Assembly (NCBI GenBank): GCA_030141605.1
Contig: JAQGDQ010000045.1
Location: 250,001 to 310,000, forward strand
DNA: 60,000 bases
From: Tubiluchus corallicola
Lineage: Eukaryota > Priapulida > Priapulimorpha > Priapulimorphida > Tubiluchidae
Direction of reading: 5' to 3'
The position numbers and the translations under genes are program-made. The notes under the pieces were generated by a model. It was not told the origin of the DNA and made no database searches. It saw nothing but the letters and a program-made list of their open reading frames with translations. This document shows positions 27,401 through 42,400 of the stretch, piece by piece (position 1 is the first letter of the stretch; each line of letters begins with the position of its first letter).

Positions 27401-30400
27401 CCTTATTTTGAACCAAAGACATCCTAGCTAATCATACTACAAAGTTTTTACTTGATTGGATCATGGGAACATGCAATTTAAATGAAATTAAAATTAATTA
27501 TTTAAACTGTTCTAATTAAGTAACAATTAAAGAACTGCTTCAAATTTTTTTTGGACCAAAGGCATCCCATCTAATCATCATACTGGATTTCTCCTCAGTT
27601 GGATTGTGGGAACATGCAATTTAAATAAATTTAAAATTAGTTAATTAAACAACTCTAATTAATTAACAAATTGCTACAATTTTTTTAATCAAAGGCATCC
27701 TAACTAGTCATACTAATAAATTTCAATTTAATTAGATGAATACTTCTGGAATTGGATCAATTTAAAATTAGTTAATTAAACAATTAATCTAATTGATTAA
27801 TCAAAGGATTATGACAAATTCTTTTGCCTTGAACCAGGACATCCTGTTTAATCATTACAACAATTTTAATTCAATTGGATAAACACATTTGAGTTATTTC
27901 AATTCATTGAGAGTTAAAAAATTGGAAAAGTGTAACAGAAAAAGCTGGACTGATTGAATCTCTGAGTAAGAAGATTCTTTTCAAGACCCGATTTAAGGAA
28001 ATTTCATAAACTAAGCATAATGAAACGGTAAAAATTAGCCTCCCAAAATCTATAGCTGTGTTATTACAGCTTTTCAAGGAAGCACGATTTTCCATGCACT
28101 CTACAAGTACCATTGATCAATCACAACTCTTCCAAAACCTGGCGGCTTCACATTTTTTTCAATTTTTGTGAGCTATTCACAGACAAACTGTGTGGAAAAG
28201 CTACTCATACGATTGTCTGTCATGTTTTGCAGGTTACTACTTAGACGCACTAGTCTCGACTTAGTAACTTAAATAACGAATGGCAGCACACTGGCTGCAA
28301 AAACACTTTGTTATAGTATTGTCACAATGCAAATGGTGTTGTGGGTAGTAAAGGTAAAGGAAGCATTATGAACTGATGTCTTTTTTAAAATCCATCCGCT
28401 TACTGGTGGACATAATTATTTAGTGATGTGATTCTTACTTATTGATTTTCTAATGGTTTCTAAGAGCTTCTTAAAATGGTTTCTAGACTTAATTGTTATT
28501 TGGATTTGTTAATTTCAGCTTTTGTTTTTTCGTGTGGACCTCAGCTCACATGTCATCCAACTAATGTTCAATGCAAAATTTGGATGCGATCTTTAAAAAA
28601 AGAAGTCTTCTAAAAATTGTACTTAATATGTGCTCTTCGTGTGGTTAAGTGCGTTGTATACGTTCAGGATTTTTGTGAAAACTCGCTTGGTTTTAGAAAA
28701 ATTTGTGGTAGTTGTTGGTGTACCTGGTAGAGTACAGTACACAGTGTAATATTAACTGAGATGTTCATAGTGGATTTTTATTAACTTTCATTTGAATTTT
28801 TTTAAGAAATTGAATGTGGTTTATGGCCAAATTACATTTGACTTTCAGTACTTGTGTGTTTACATGTCAAACAACATATCAAGAATAACAAGAATTTCAT
28901 GCAACCTAAGATGTTGAGGATATGATCAAAGAGGCTGGTTTCAAAATCTAGTTTCATCAGCATCTATTGCAGATAGTTTATAAATTTCTCTTATGTGTGT
29001 GCGGATCAGAAGTGCTCTGCCTTTCTTTAATTACATGACATGTCCCTTCGATCATACCTGTCAAAACGGCCAAGCCGTATTAGAGCCTCAGGGCTGTCCA
29101 CTAAGCTTGAGTGATTGCGAGATCTTCAATTTCGGTAAAAATTTTATGATATATCAAAAATTTGTTGTGTATTCATTATTTTGGAATCTGTGCACGCTGC
29201 AGGATTACGTTAACTACCTGCATCTTTATTCTGGCAAAAGATACATGCTGTGTTTCACACGCCTTGGCTAGATATACCATAAATAATGAAAAGTTAAATC
29301 GTGCATAAAAAGCGTTACAAGTGAGAAATGTCTCGCGTTGCGCAATCGATTTGTCTCTCATAGAACTGATGAAGATGGAGAGGCAGTTGTAAAAATGCAA
29401 GAAAATTCAGCAATCAACACATGCAAATCTATGCCGGGAGCTCATAATTCTTTCTCACGCATTACTGAGTTGGTTTTTTCACCGAGAATTAACAAACAGT
29501 TATTTTGCAATTTCCTAGACGCCGTGATTGATTTCAAACCGTATTATCAATGTATAACAAAACTCGTGATTTCAAAACTCATTACAATGGATTTATAAAT
29601 CTAGTAAGAAATCCAGAATAGTACATACGATTTCTCTGTTTGATATATTGATCTGAACACGTGAATTATGTCTTGAATGTGTAAATTATATCTCCTTTTA
29701 CGTAGCGCTTCATTTTTCTACTCAAGTAATTTTTCTCTATGATTAGATGATGAGGACCCGGAAAAGAGGCATGTTACTTTAAAAAACACGTATTATAAAA
29801 GCAGAGCCAAATACAAATTTTGAAACTTTGTTATTTATTAAGAGGCATGTTATTTTGAATTTGCTTTTTTTGTTGCCTGACTTATTTCAAAGTAAAATGT
29901 TTCATCATTTGGAGAGCCATACTTTGAAGAGTATGAAATAAGACACTAACAGGTCCTCTTTTTCCATACATCATTTTGATTCAGCACGTCTTTGAGTCGC
30001 TATACATTTTAATTTGTGTAGTGATTCCATAAAAACTAATGGCAAGTTTAATCAGAAAATTTCTTTTTAAAGATGCTATGCTGGCATGCTGTCGTTTACA
30101 CAGAACTGACAGAAAGCATCATTTTTGCTTTGTACTCTACATGGTGGGTAAATAAAATCTTTTTTTACATCTTTATGGAAAGAAACTTTCCATAAAAAAC
30201 GTATTTTTTGCAGAAAGGGTTACTAAAGAAGCTATTGACTGAATTAGTGCCATAAAAACATGCAAAGTATCGTACAAGTACTTTGTTGATAATAAGAGAC
30301 AATTAGGTCTAATAGACCTAATTTGTGATTAATACTTTACAAAGTTTATTACTATTCAGTTTTTATATTAATTTAAATGATACTGCATAACTATTACAAG

Positions 30401-33400
30401 ATGTCAGAGAAAACCACTATATGGCTAGGATCATATTACTAAACTCATTTAAACTTAGTAATGCAATTAGTCAAGGACTCATTATTGCTAGTTATTATTG
30501 TATAGAAAACCCATGAAAAAAATTGTTGCACTTCATCAGGTCGTTATACGTTGATTAAGAGCATAATTAATTAAAACCAGAAGGAAAGACAAACTGTATA
30601 CTGTAGAACAATACAACCGATTCTTCACAACTCTATGATACAGCTACAGGACCAAAGCAGCGCATTAAAAATTAACATCTTAATTTATCTAGGTCAGCAA
30701 CTACGATTTAGCAACTACGATACCTTGAGGTAGTCTGATGGGTGAACCTAATTATAGAGGTATAATGGTTTCTTCCTGCCGGATAAAAATGTTAGTCTCG
30801 GTTAGTTTTATGGTGTAACTGGTTAGTTGCAACCTACAATTTTCACACAGAATAATATTGCTTACAGACTACAGGGTTTTTGATTCTTTTATTGTGACAC
30901 TGAATTGTGAACTTGGTGTACCACAATTTTCTAGGCCATTCTATAGAATTTTTGAAGTTGTTTCTAACCACAATTTTCTAGGCCATTCTATAGAATTTTT
31001 GAAGTTGTTTCTAACCAGTCATGTAAGTATTTTAGTGTATATTTGGTTTCCGGTTTAAGTTATCTTTGAATTGAGTAAAGCATGGTAATCAAATTTTCCA
31101 TGTTGAGTATGCTAATTGTTTTCTAGCTATGGCATGTTTTGCTAGATTTCGTACGTTTACTAACTCCTTCAAATTTTTTCTCACCGATTACATTTTGGCG
31201 TGCGTAATTCATTTCAATCCTCTGCATGTAAGTGCTAGCCTCTCGACACTTCCTATATGGTTGAAAGACGCCACTTTAAAGTAATTAACACGTACAAGTA
31301 TTGCGCATTATCAGTAGCTACCAGTGGCTAGCTGCAAATCCCATTAAATCCTTGCTTGAAATTAAGTGCATGGTAGGTAACATTTACACGGCCAAGTTTG
31401 CATAAATGCAGTATCCAGTAATAGCAAAAAGAAATTACTTTCGGATCATGAAACCTTAGAAGTAGTCAATAACATATAAATGCGCGAAAGCAATACTAAA
31501 TTAGAACTTATTCTATGTGTAGAAATATATAAGTGATATATAGTAGAACTGTATATTTAATAGTTCTATATAGTTCTACATATTCTGTAATATGAAATAC
31601 ATTTATTTCTATCCGAGCTTGCTGTCCTATATAATTCAGGGTGCATAAGATTATGGCTATGTGTAAAATAAATAAAATAGCTCATTTTATGGATTTTTGA
31701 AATTTTATTTTATGGATATCAATAAAATAAGAAATAGACTCTATCTTGAAAGAGATGCCCAGGGTGAAATCAATTAAAAAGTAAAAACAGGAGTGCTTGA
31801 AACGTGTTTTTAAACACGCGGGACTTAGTTTTAATTTTATCGGTTTCATATCACTTCAAATTTAATCAAATTTTACGAGACAATGCCTTGTAATTCATCA
31901 CTTCAGTTCAAGTAATTCGTCTATTTGGTACGAATGTAGAATGCCCTCTAGGCTGAAGTTTCCGATCCAATGCCTGCCTGTATTCAGTTTTGATTGCCTC
32001 GACCGTTGCCGTGTTCCCGAAGGCTGTGGCCAGGCCTCGGGCAAATGTAATTAAAGTAGAAAACTTTTTTCGTTTGATAAGCTCCTTCCAGCTCATGCTT
32101 TGGTTGAAACTTCGCCATCTTGATAACAAAAGGACAATGAGAAAAAACAATGTAAAATAGCAAATCCGGAAATGCGCTTTTGTTGGTTTGTTTTCTTTCT
32201 CTTTCCCCCCTTCTAACGTTCGTTTTCAGTGTTGCCAATGCTTACAACACGTTACTTTGAACAAAAAGTCACAAAAAAAAAATATTTTTTTATTTTATGC
32301 ATTTCTTATTTTATGGATTTTTCAAATTTTATTTTATGGATTTTTGGTCTTATTTTATGGATATCCATAATCTTATGCAGCCTGCCTATATTGATGTGCT
32401 GAACATGTGAAACGAAGAGAATATAGTAAGAAAGAATGATAAGCAACAATAAAAAAAACTCGAATAGAGGGAAAGGACAAGAGCAGAGAAACGAAGAAAG
32501 AGAAAAGGAAATGAGCAGATCACATTTAGTATTTGAATGCAGTGGCTGTTTGCACTAAGTGAAGCCATCTTAGACGTTGAGGGGTCACGTCTGTACGAAA
32601 AAACCGGTTCAAATCTCACCAGTTTCTGCCACTACCAGCTGGGTTGTATAGGAAGCCAAACATTTCGGGTCTACTGCCTGCCTTGCCAAATATATAATTT
32701 CATGTTTACGCAGCAAATTCTTCCTCGATATGTATATTCATCTGGACTGCTTTCTTCGGTTTTTTTATTCACTTGAATGTACAAATTGTTGTTTTAAAAA
32801 CAGCGCAGAAAAATTTCCTCTGCTCACTCCAATATGGAGCGATTATAACTAGAACTGGAGGTTAGTCCTCTTATCGCTCTTTGTTGCAGCGCACACGCAC
32901 CGAATTATGTCTATTGATGAATTTTTCTCTAACATTGTCTATTAGATTAGCACTTGTAGAGCTTCTATTCTCCGCTTGTAATAATCCAGGATTAGCAGAA
33001 GTAAATTGGGAACGATAAGCAAATTAGGTTAATTCATTACTACCAAGGAATAATAATTGTGATTGTTATGTAGCGCGTATTTTGTTGATAAAGCAGTTTG
33101 TCTCTTGGGGTTAACAGTGATTCTGAACTGCTGTAACACCCAGAACCCAGATGTTACCTCCACTAGGAAAGCAGATTGGCTTGCAGATCTAATATACAGA
33201 TTAGTAGATTTTACGTCAGTGAATCGCGTACATAATGGTTTACCGAAATGTCGTATTTACTCTTTAATTTCTGATAGTGAGATTTTTTTATTATTGTGTG
33301 GTTATCGCTTTCGCTTTCACTTGAGTAGTTTTACCTAAGTCATGTAAACCATGCAATGAGCGCACGCGCAAGCGGCCCATTACACGCTGGTAGCCTAAAT

Positions 33401-36400
33401 GACTCACGACTAACTTAAAGAAAACCGGCTGATTGTGTAAACATTCAGAATAAAGAATGCTCTAAAATATTGAAAACTACAATAGCTTTTTTTAAATCAA
33501 AGCTTAGACTAAATGATAATTACCTCGGACACTCAAATTTTGTTAAACTTTCAAAGCTTTCAAAGCTACATGCGGCGCAGTGAATCTATTAAGATTGGCA
33601 GCGGTGCATTTTTGTCAAGTACACGTGGCCGACAAATAGAAGACGGTACCGTGATAACCATGATCATGACATACAGTTAATTAACTTTCTTAGCTAATTA
33701 TTCAAATATAAGAAACAACTTTATAAGTTTTATAGGCAAGAAAATGTATATTTTGGACAGTAAATTAAAATGAGATTGAGTCTAAACAATCCTCCGGTCT
33801 TCCTTTAATCATTTCTTGCTCTGTTATGCAAAAGCTGTATTCATCCAGTTAATTGTAAGCATAATGTACATGATTGTACCACCACTGGACGTATATTTCC
33901 ATTTGTATTGACAGTCTACTAAACTTTGCTGATGATTGACATCCTAAACAGGGTTATTTGCTGAACGCAGTTATTCCGGTTGGTTAGCTTGAGAAGCAAT
34001 TTCTGCGTCTCTTCCCTTTCAAAGTTGCAGGTTTCACCGATTTTTCAACATATGGCATATATAAGTATACAACGATACACGTAAATAAGTGTTGAAATAG
34101 AGTTAACAGAAAGATTCACTGCCCTCAACATTTTATAAAGAGTTTGTCGGTCAACGCATAAACGAAGGATCCGGGGAACCTTATTAACTGTCTCTAGGAA
34201 ATTACTTCGACCATTTGCACCTTTATTTACACGAGAAATTTCTGTGAAAGATTCAAGCCGGTATCGCGTGCTTTACAATTTTAACTTGCGTCTCATAATA
34301 TTATAATATAGTGAGTTAGTGAATTAACTAATCTGTTAGTTAATGTTGCACTAATAAGAAGAATAATTAGGTCTTTGTTAAGTATATTTTTGCTGTGAAT
34401 GTTATCATGAGATTGTGAGATCACCAGTGTGTAACTTGGTTCAAAAGGCTCTAAATTAAACCTATCGGATTATAAAATTATACTTATGTTACATCAGGGA
34501 CTACAGTGGTACACCCTCACGTTTTCCGACACTTCTAATTCTTCTGGAGGACTCAGCATATACAGAGCAACAAGTGTTTCAAATAATCTGCAGTCTGTTC
34601 TTGTTAGTTTTGGCAAAACAACAAAATATGTTTCTGCATAGTACCATTAGCTTACTTTTAAAAATGTTATATTATAAACGCGAGTAGGTGTTAGGTGAGT
34701 GTTACACAGAGGTCAATAATTTGCTTCTTTACAGATTACTCCAGTTCATAGCACAGTATAGTCAATCAACCCGCAGATTTCTAGCTCCTGCATGTAAAAC
34801 GGAAACAGAATATGTATGACAGAAATAAGGAGCTGACAACAGGAGTTTTTTTATTGTCTGTCTGTATGGAAAAAAATATTAAAAATGTAAACATTTATTA
34901 AATTGACATTTAAGTCAGCATCTGGATGTGTCATGTGTTAAATCATTCTGTGCGGTCTCTTTGCTAGATGCCTTTTGTTGTGTCTATTCACCGCAGCACG
35001 GCATATATTTTTTTGTTTGCCAAATTGCAAAGTCAGTTAAATTATTTACACTCTGAAATAACATACCTTCGTAATTAAACTAATTATCGCTCACATTCGT
35101 TTTTCCAGGTTTGACATCATTGTTGCTAACCTTGTTAATCGTGATCGAGAGAAAATGTTTGATGTTTTAAATAAAAAATGCTGAATCGCTTCAGCGCTAA
35201 TCAAGGAAATTATATTTGAGTTGAAGTAGTCGTAAATTTTGCAAGTGCACATTGCACGTATCTAATGCTGCATGATGACTAAACGCTACAGAGATTGTAA
35301 ACTGCCGTTCATTTGTTTATGTATCTACCCTGGTTTATACGTGCTATTAATAAAATCCCATCAGCTGGGTTATCTGTTGGGAATTCTTAAGATGCTTCAT
35401 CAGTAAGAATCAATATTGCTCATTAGTTGCTGTTCCTTTGCCTGTCTTCTCTTTTGGTGTCTGACATCTGCAAGCCTCACAGGCAGCCGTCAGTCTACTC
35501 CCCCTAGAAAATCCGTGAAATGAATACATGTGTACTGTGCACAAATACATGACTAGTGCGTGTTTATATACAAATTACATTTCCGAGATTTTTGGCCGCT
35601 TATGTATATAGCGATGTGCTAGATGTTGATTGATTGGTTGATATTGATCACGTGGTGTTTGCAAACGCCGGGTTTCTGGCTTCGCAGCAGGCTGCCTGGT
35701 TTTGTAAATTGTATGCCTTGATGACTAATGCGTGTGGGTATGTAGTTTGCTAAATGTTCTCCCGGTGCATTTACTCAACCTCAGAGTAGTATATTTAAAT
35801 TATACTAGAATGTGAGAGTGCTGTCTTTTGACTGAGTGGGAAACTGTAGAAATTGTTGTACATGCACTTTAAAAGCTACACGTGGTTATGGCTTGAAATA
35901 GAATTACTTCCATTGCAAAAAATTCAAAAGGCAGAACTGGTAAAACTTGTGTATGAGTAGTGTATTACAGTTCCTGCAAATAACTTGCAAGAACACATTT
36001 CTTGTTATCAACAACTCATTTTCTTCCCCTGGTAAGTAATTTTGTTTAATAATTAATGATTGTTTCAACTCATTTGTTCGTTAGTATCATTTTTTCTGTA
36101 TTGGCCTAGTGTATTATTCATATTCGGTGTAAACGCAGATATAACAGTAATTACATAAAAAGTTTGTCCTAACTTTCATTGTTGTACACACTTTTATTAG
36201 CTGTGCCTAAAGTCTTTGCTTGCTATATTGTAATGTACAAAAATAATAATTTTATAGTAAGTAAGGTAAGCAGTAAGCTCTCGGAGTAAAATTTGAATAA
36301 ATAATACTGTTTACCTGGTTAATATATGGCAGCGATTACGATAAAACTAGTATTAATCGCATCGGCTTCGCTAGCTAGTTGACGGCATGCAGCGTATATA

Positions 36401-39400
36401 CGTGTTTTGAATTTTAGAAAATTCCTTGTTTGTAAGATATTGTTAGGAAATTCGGCAAAAATTTAACAAGACGCTTTTAGTTGTGCGATCTTTTGGCGCG
36501 ATGCAATTGCCTGTAGTTCCTTGATTAATGATGCCTCCGAAGTCCTTAATTAGTCCGAAGACAGTTATTACTTAGTCAGTTTTTTCACACCATAATATCA
36601 CTAACTTGTTCTTTAGTTATCACGGTATATATATCTCTAGAGACGTATGTGGTATTGAACATTTCATTTTTAAAGCTGCGTATTCTGTGCTTTTGCACGT
36701 GTAATCAGCGGAGTAAAATGCATTTTCTTCATGGAATTGTACATTCTGCACATTCTAGGCTTTCAGCAATATATGTACGTCTATATATGCACGTCAAGTG
36801 GTAACAAAAAAAAAGTGTGAACTTCATAAACATGTGTTTGAAGAAATCAGCGCGAACTGTATAAACTTAAGTTGGAAGTAAATTATTGTGAACTTCATAA
36901 ACTTAATAAATTGAAATAATGAAATAAATTGTATTTACGGGTTACAGCTACGCAAATGCGGCATTAGAATTTGTTAGAAATTCAGAATTTGTGGCAAAAT
37001 TCCGAACGAACTAAAGAATCCATTTCGAACACATCTAGGAAATGAGCCTTGTGAGTTTTACGTCCGTTTTATTAAATTGCAGTAACTCGGTTGTTGACTT
37101 CAGCTACATAGTTCAAGGTACGACGTGGATTCTTTCACTGTTTGTTAGTCTCAATACTCAGGACTGTACTTTGTTTCAATTGTGACATGTTGTCACTCAG
37201 AGGGCCAAGGAATAATTAGCTAGGGCGAAATATTCGGATGTAAGTCCATCAGTTAAAGGTCAACGGGCAACGGACCACCAAACAAAAAACCACCAGTCAC
37301 AAGGAACGACAAGCCGACAGACCGGACTTCAAAGGATATTTGCTGCTCATCTTTTGGCTGATGGTCTCTGCTCAGCACCCGATAGGTCACAGGTGGTTTC
37401 TTTGTCCCTGGTAGATGTTTGACCCATGGTTATTGTTTGGTGATTTTTTTTGTCTGGTGGGCTTTTGTCCGGTCGCCATATCTGTATTCTGTGGCTTGTA
37501 GCTCCACATTTTTATTTTTTCATTGATGGTGTGTTACGCGGCTAAATTGTCTTTTTGACCTTTTAGATACTAAATGTGATCCTAATGTCTTCTTTTGTCT
37601 GCTGGGTGTGATGGAAAATTTAAATAACAAATGAATTTTCGAACTTTCCTCTTTTTGAATAGGCCTGTGGTTCACCAGCAGGTTTTTTTAGTAGTTACTG
37701 TTTTTTTAAGTTCTGTTGGCCACATTGAAGGCCTTGCCTTTGACCACTGTTTATGGCTGACTTTATTATTCGCGTTTTTCTGTATCAGCAAATACTTTTA
37801 AGGGTACTGTTTTACATTCTACTTTTCCTACTGTTGCATTACACTGAGTCTCCACGGCAATAAAACATTTAATTAAAGTACTTCATGAATTAGCTTTTCG
37901 TCTTGCATCTTGTAGTATTCATGATGTTATCTGTGTGTCACACACTGGACATCTTTGAGATAATTTGGAGACCGCTTGTTGAAATTTGATGCTATGGGAA
38001 TACAATGTAGTTGATTCACGGTATATGCTTGGCTACAAAGTTCAGCAAAACAGGGCCTGGTTTGTAAATGTATTGATGTACGCAGTGATTACATATTGAA
38101 AGAGTGAGCCTATATACAATTGGTGGAATAGCATAAAGTAAAAGTATGAGGCGTGTGAATCTATGATAGCTTGTGTTCTGCTTAATAATCATAATTACTT
38201 TTCCGATAAGATAACAGTTGCCTAGAGATGGCGACTTGTAAGCACCACCGAATAAAAATTTAATGAATGCTGTCGAAATTACTATAGGGATGTTCATTCA
38301 TGCGCATGTAAGCAGCCTTCTATTATACCATAACAATATTAGTAGTGCTGAAATTGGAAAATTTAAGGTTTTAGTGCCAGTGTTTTATAACGCCAGACCT
38401 CATGCAAGCTGTTTCTTGAATAAACTTTACATTTATTAATAGAAACTCGGCAGTTTGTGCAAGAAGAAACAGCCGAGAAAGTTTCACTGATTGATTTTTC
38501 GCCTGTGTATAAATTATTATCAAGCTAAACAATTTTTGTCGCTGTATTGATTGCCCCCGTTTCTGTTTCTTTCTGTATATGCGCTGTTTGTGCATTAAGT
38601 TATCTGAGAGAAGAGAAACTAAAACTGCTGCTAGGTTACAGGCCTCAATTTCTCTTCGTTTTCATTCAGTGTGATACTATAGAGTAAATTTTAGTTTTTT
38701 AGCCCTAGTTCTGTTAATTAATATTTTAGACCAAATTTTACGATTTCATATCTTTAATTTAACATTTTTACTTCAATTAAATTGAGCAGCGATTAGCCAT
38801 TTCCACAGTTAGCAATTGTAGCTGCTGTGGCGTAACATACAACAACCAAGTATGGTATTTATCTTTTTAAAATTCTTTTTTTCACTGCGAAGTGCCATTA
38901 ATCTGGCAATTATTCGAGCTTATATAAGCTTTCTCCGGGGCCTCTTTCCTCGCATCTAATTTCTACGCAGTTGATGTGCTCAAGACGATTTTTCACAGAA
39001 AATTTTTTCTGCAGAATTAATGCAGTAATTAAAAACAGACAGAAGTGCAGACAAGAAAGGTTTAATCAAAGTCCTTTATTTTAGAAGCGAATTTTTTCTG
39101 CTAGGAATACCTGGGAAGTGAGAGTGCATTACAATTTCTATATGCAAATTAGATCGTATATTAATTTTAGTGGGTATATGGATATATAACCGATGAGGCT
39201 ACAGCTCCGACGACGGCACCATTTTCGACAATCTATACATCAAACGAAAGGTCCAGACCCACAGATTTGCCATTGGGGTTTTATTTTTCGAATCGGTCCC
39301 ACCGAGAGGAACGAGGGCCGAAAAACCTTCAAAAATGGCCATTTTTCGGCCGTTTTTTGCAAAACTTATACTTCTTATTTCTGGGGAACGAGAATGGGCC

Positions 39401-42400
39401 ATGGGTGGTGCTGGCTATGGATAGATAGCCCGTTCAGCGGTGGGTGTAGTAGGAGGCGTATTTAGAATTCGCGAGAGGGCTATGGCGTCCCGTAACGGGC
39501 GTTTTCCCAGACCCAACTGCCGATTTTTTCGAAATTTTGACCAAACAGCATGCGGAAAAAACGTTCTAGCGGCGCTTAATGTGACTCTTGGAAGAAGATA
39601 TAGTTTTTTAGAAAGAGGAAGAAGAATGCTACACGATGATGCAGCAAATACATGATACATGATTACATTCAGCAAAATTACAGATTCCAGCTAATTCCTT
39701 GACACATCCTTGGTTGACCCCATGTAATGGATATACCTGCTTTCAATCTGTGAAGAGCTAAATTGTCGCCGCGAAGTCGAGCAGTTGCTTTAAGACGGGC
39801 CTGGAAAACATGTTATATTTTAATAAATATTCAGGTTTTTGCTTTTTCTGTGTTTATTTTGCTTTTCAGAGCGTTTTGCAGAAATCCAAATTGCAATTTT
39901 TTGCAAGTATTGACCGCAATAATGCAGTATAAAGCAGTGCAGTTTTGTTTTTGCTCGCAGCCGCTTGTCTGTTTTTCTGTTTATTCAACTACGAGGTTTG
40001 AGGGCTTGTCGCAAGTTACAACAACTTTTGGGAGTGTTTTAAATATTTGATTTCAGCAGAGCTTGACTTAAATACAGGCTTGGCAACTGTATTTTCTGTT
40101 TGTAGCCGAAGTGCAGTTAAATATAAAGATTGGTCAGCAAAAATACGTTTTCAAGCTGCACTAGAATCATAAAAACTCGGATAAGAACATTTTTGTAGAG
40201 TATTAAAACCTACAGTAGCAATTAAGACATAGCAAGCATGGTAAAACACATGGGCTACTCATACAAAATATAAATAAACGCTAAAAAAGCCTTTATGTTT
40301 GTGTGCGTTTCTCTTCATATTATAGCTGTCATCGGTTTTATATAGCCAAAATAATAACAGGAAATTGTTAAAAAGGTGTCAAAATTTTGCACAAGTGCAC
40401 TTATAAACAGTGATGATGAACTTTGTGAGTAGTGTAGTTGTCTATTCTTGAAATGTTAAGATAAAGCAAGATGAAGGAGTTTTTCAAGTCAATATTATAC
40501 TGTAGATACTGTATACGAGTACACTGCAGATAGAACTTTGACTGATATGTTATTTATGTAGATAATCCACATAAGTGAAATTTCTCATCTTATCTTATCA
40601 TATTTTTTTAAAAGCACTGTATACATAACACTATTAAAGATCTTAAATCTTAGTCGACTATGCTGCGTATGATTGTATTTAGACAGTTGGTATTAAGTTT
40701 AGCTAATGTATCGTCCGTTGGCTGGTTTGTTACTTTGCCTTATTGGCGGTTATTATTATAAAGTGCTGTTTTGTAACGAAAATATGAAGATTATCAGCGC
40801 TTGTATTAGCATTTCTTTGGATAGCTTCTCAACAAAGAAGTTATGGAGTTATATTGTATTGCGAAAATACACAAACGCGTCTTTTCTACTTTCGCCAGTA
40901 GGAGCATTTTTTGAGCTGATTTTATTGAAAGCAGACTTTCATATGAGGTATCTATACTATACTATTTGTATGAACTGTACAAAAACATCTGTAGATTAGA
41001 TCTATCATCTATACTACAATGTCTGTCTGTTGCGTATGTTATATTATATGTTATATTATGTTGCACTGAATAAATTCTAATTGCGAGACCCTTACCTGTC
41101 CCTGAAGCTTATGGACCATGATGAGGATAAAAAACTCGCTTTCAAAGACTGTCTATATGCTTAAATTATATACTTATTAGCCTTATTTATTCTGTTGTCA
41201 TTAATTGGACTTACGCATTGACGTGGTGGTATGTTCCAAAACAAACGTTGCCATCTTCTGAACTTGTTACAAGTAAGCCAATTACGAATTTTATTGTGTG
41301 AAGCTCGAATGTAACAACAGCAGTTCAAGATTGCATTATCAAGGTCAAATTTGTTCTGCAAACATATGATACAAAGTTATAATGTTATTACCTTTCAGCC
41401 GCCAAAAGTTTTATAGCAATTAAACGCAAGAATGGATTATTTTATCGCGTTTGGCTTGAAATAGCTTGTTTTAGACGCCTTGATGTTGCAAATTGCTCTA
41501 CGCATAAAGTTTTTATGTGGCATTTTGCTACGCCAAGATATTGCCTTATATGGAGCGTTGAAACTAATTTTAAAACTTTTTGATTAGAAATATGGCTTTG
41601 CTGTGGAGCCCCCGAACGGTCACGTTGAGAAAAGTTACTAATTTGCGGCCACGAATTAGTATATCATATGCTTGGATTAGTTAATGGCTGCTACTGCAAG
41701 CATTTCCACCTCGTGTTATCAGTTTTATGGAAAGCTGAGATAAAAGAGAGCAAAATTGCGTCATGGTTTGCCAAATGAAAGCAATCATGTTTTTTTATGG
41801 TAATGTAACCTTCGTATATGTTTTGTCGACTTATTACGAGAGATCCCATACTTCTACATCTGATCCTATGACTGAGACTTCGCATACCGGTACATATAAC
41901 TTGTCTCTTGGAACTTAAGGCCTTTGATTACATATAATTGTTTGTTTCCCATATGGACCTTGAAGTCCCGTGTGTACGTTTCGAGCCAATGCCCGGACCT
42001 GAGGCCACACATACTTGATGCCTCTTGAGGCTTAAAGGCCGTGAATAAATATAACGTTAATACGTAGGCTGTTATTTTCTCACGTGGCTACAAACGAAAA
42101 TGAACCACTAAATACCAAGTTCGGTTAGATGTAGGTCTGGTAAGAAGCAAGGTATTAGGCTTTCTATTTAGCTCAAGATGTTGAAAAACATAAGCGTTAA
42201 GCTATCAGTACGATACAACTTATGGGATTCTAGCAAGACCGACAACAAAATAGCAGTAAAGCCTAAAACCTAATAGAACAAGCCTTAGAAATTAGTCACA
42301 AGCTTTGTTAAAATCACGGAGAAGCAGTCACTAGACTGTGCACTCGCTGGAATGCGCGAAAATGGAGAGAGTGTTTGAACTCAAGGGATATAGCTCCCTC

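Noticed and set aside
32405-32520. Purine-rich stretch as a regulatory element
   Set aside because: It is low-complexity AG-rich sequence beside the hAT-like element; nothing further supports a function.
35971-36031. Exon-like 61-nt unit (ttacag..CCTG|gtaagt)
   Set aside because: It is open in phase 0, but joining it to the SH3 exon would break the frame and there is no homology.
39193-39675. Overlapping ORFs on both strands as genes
   Set aside because: Open frames on both strands come from the GC-richer composition; no domain or start/splice context is seen.
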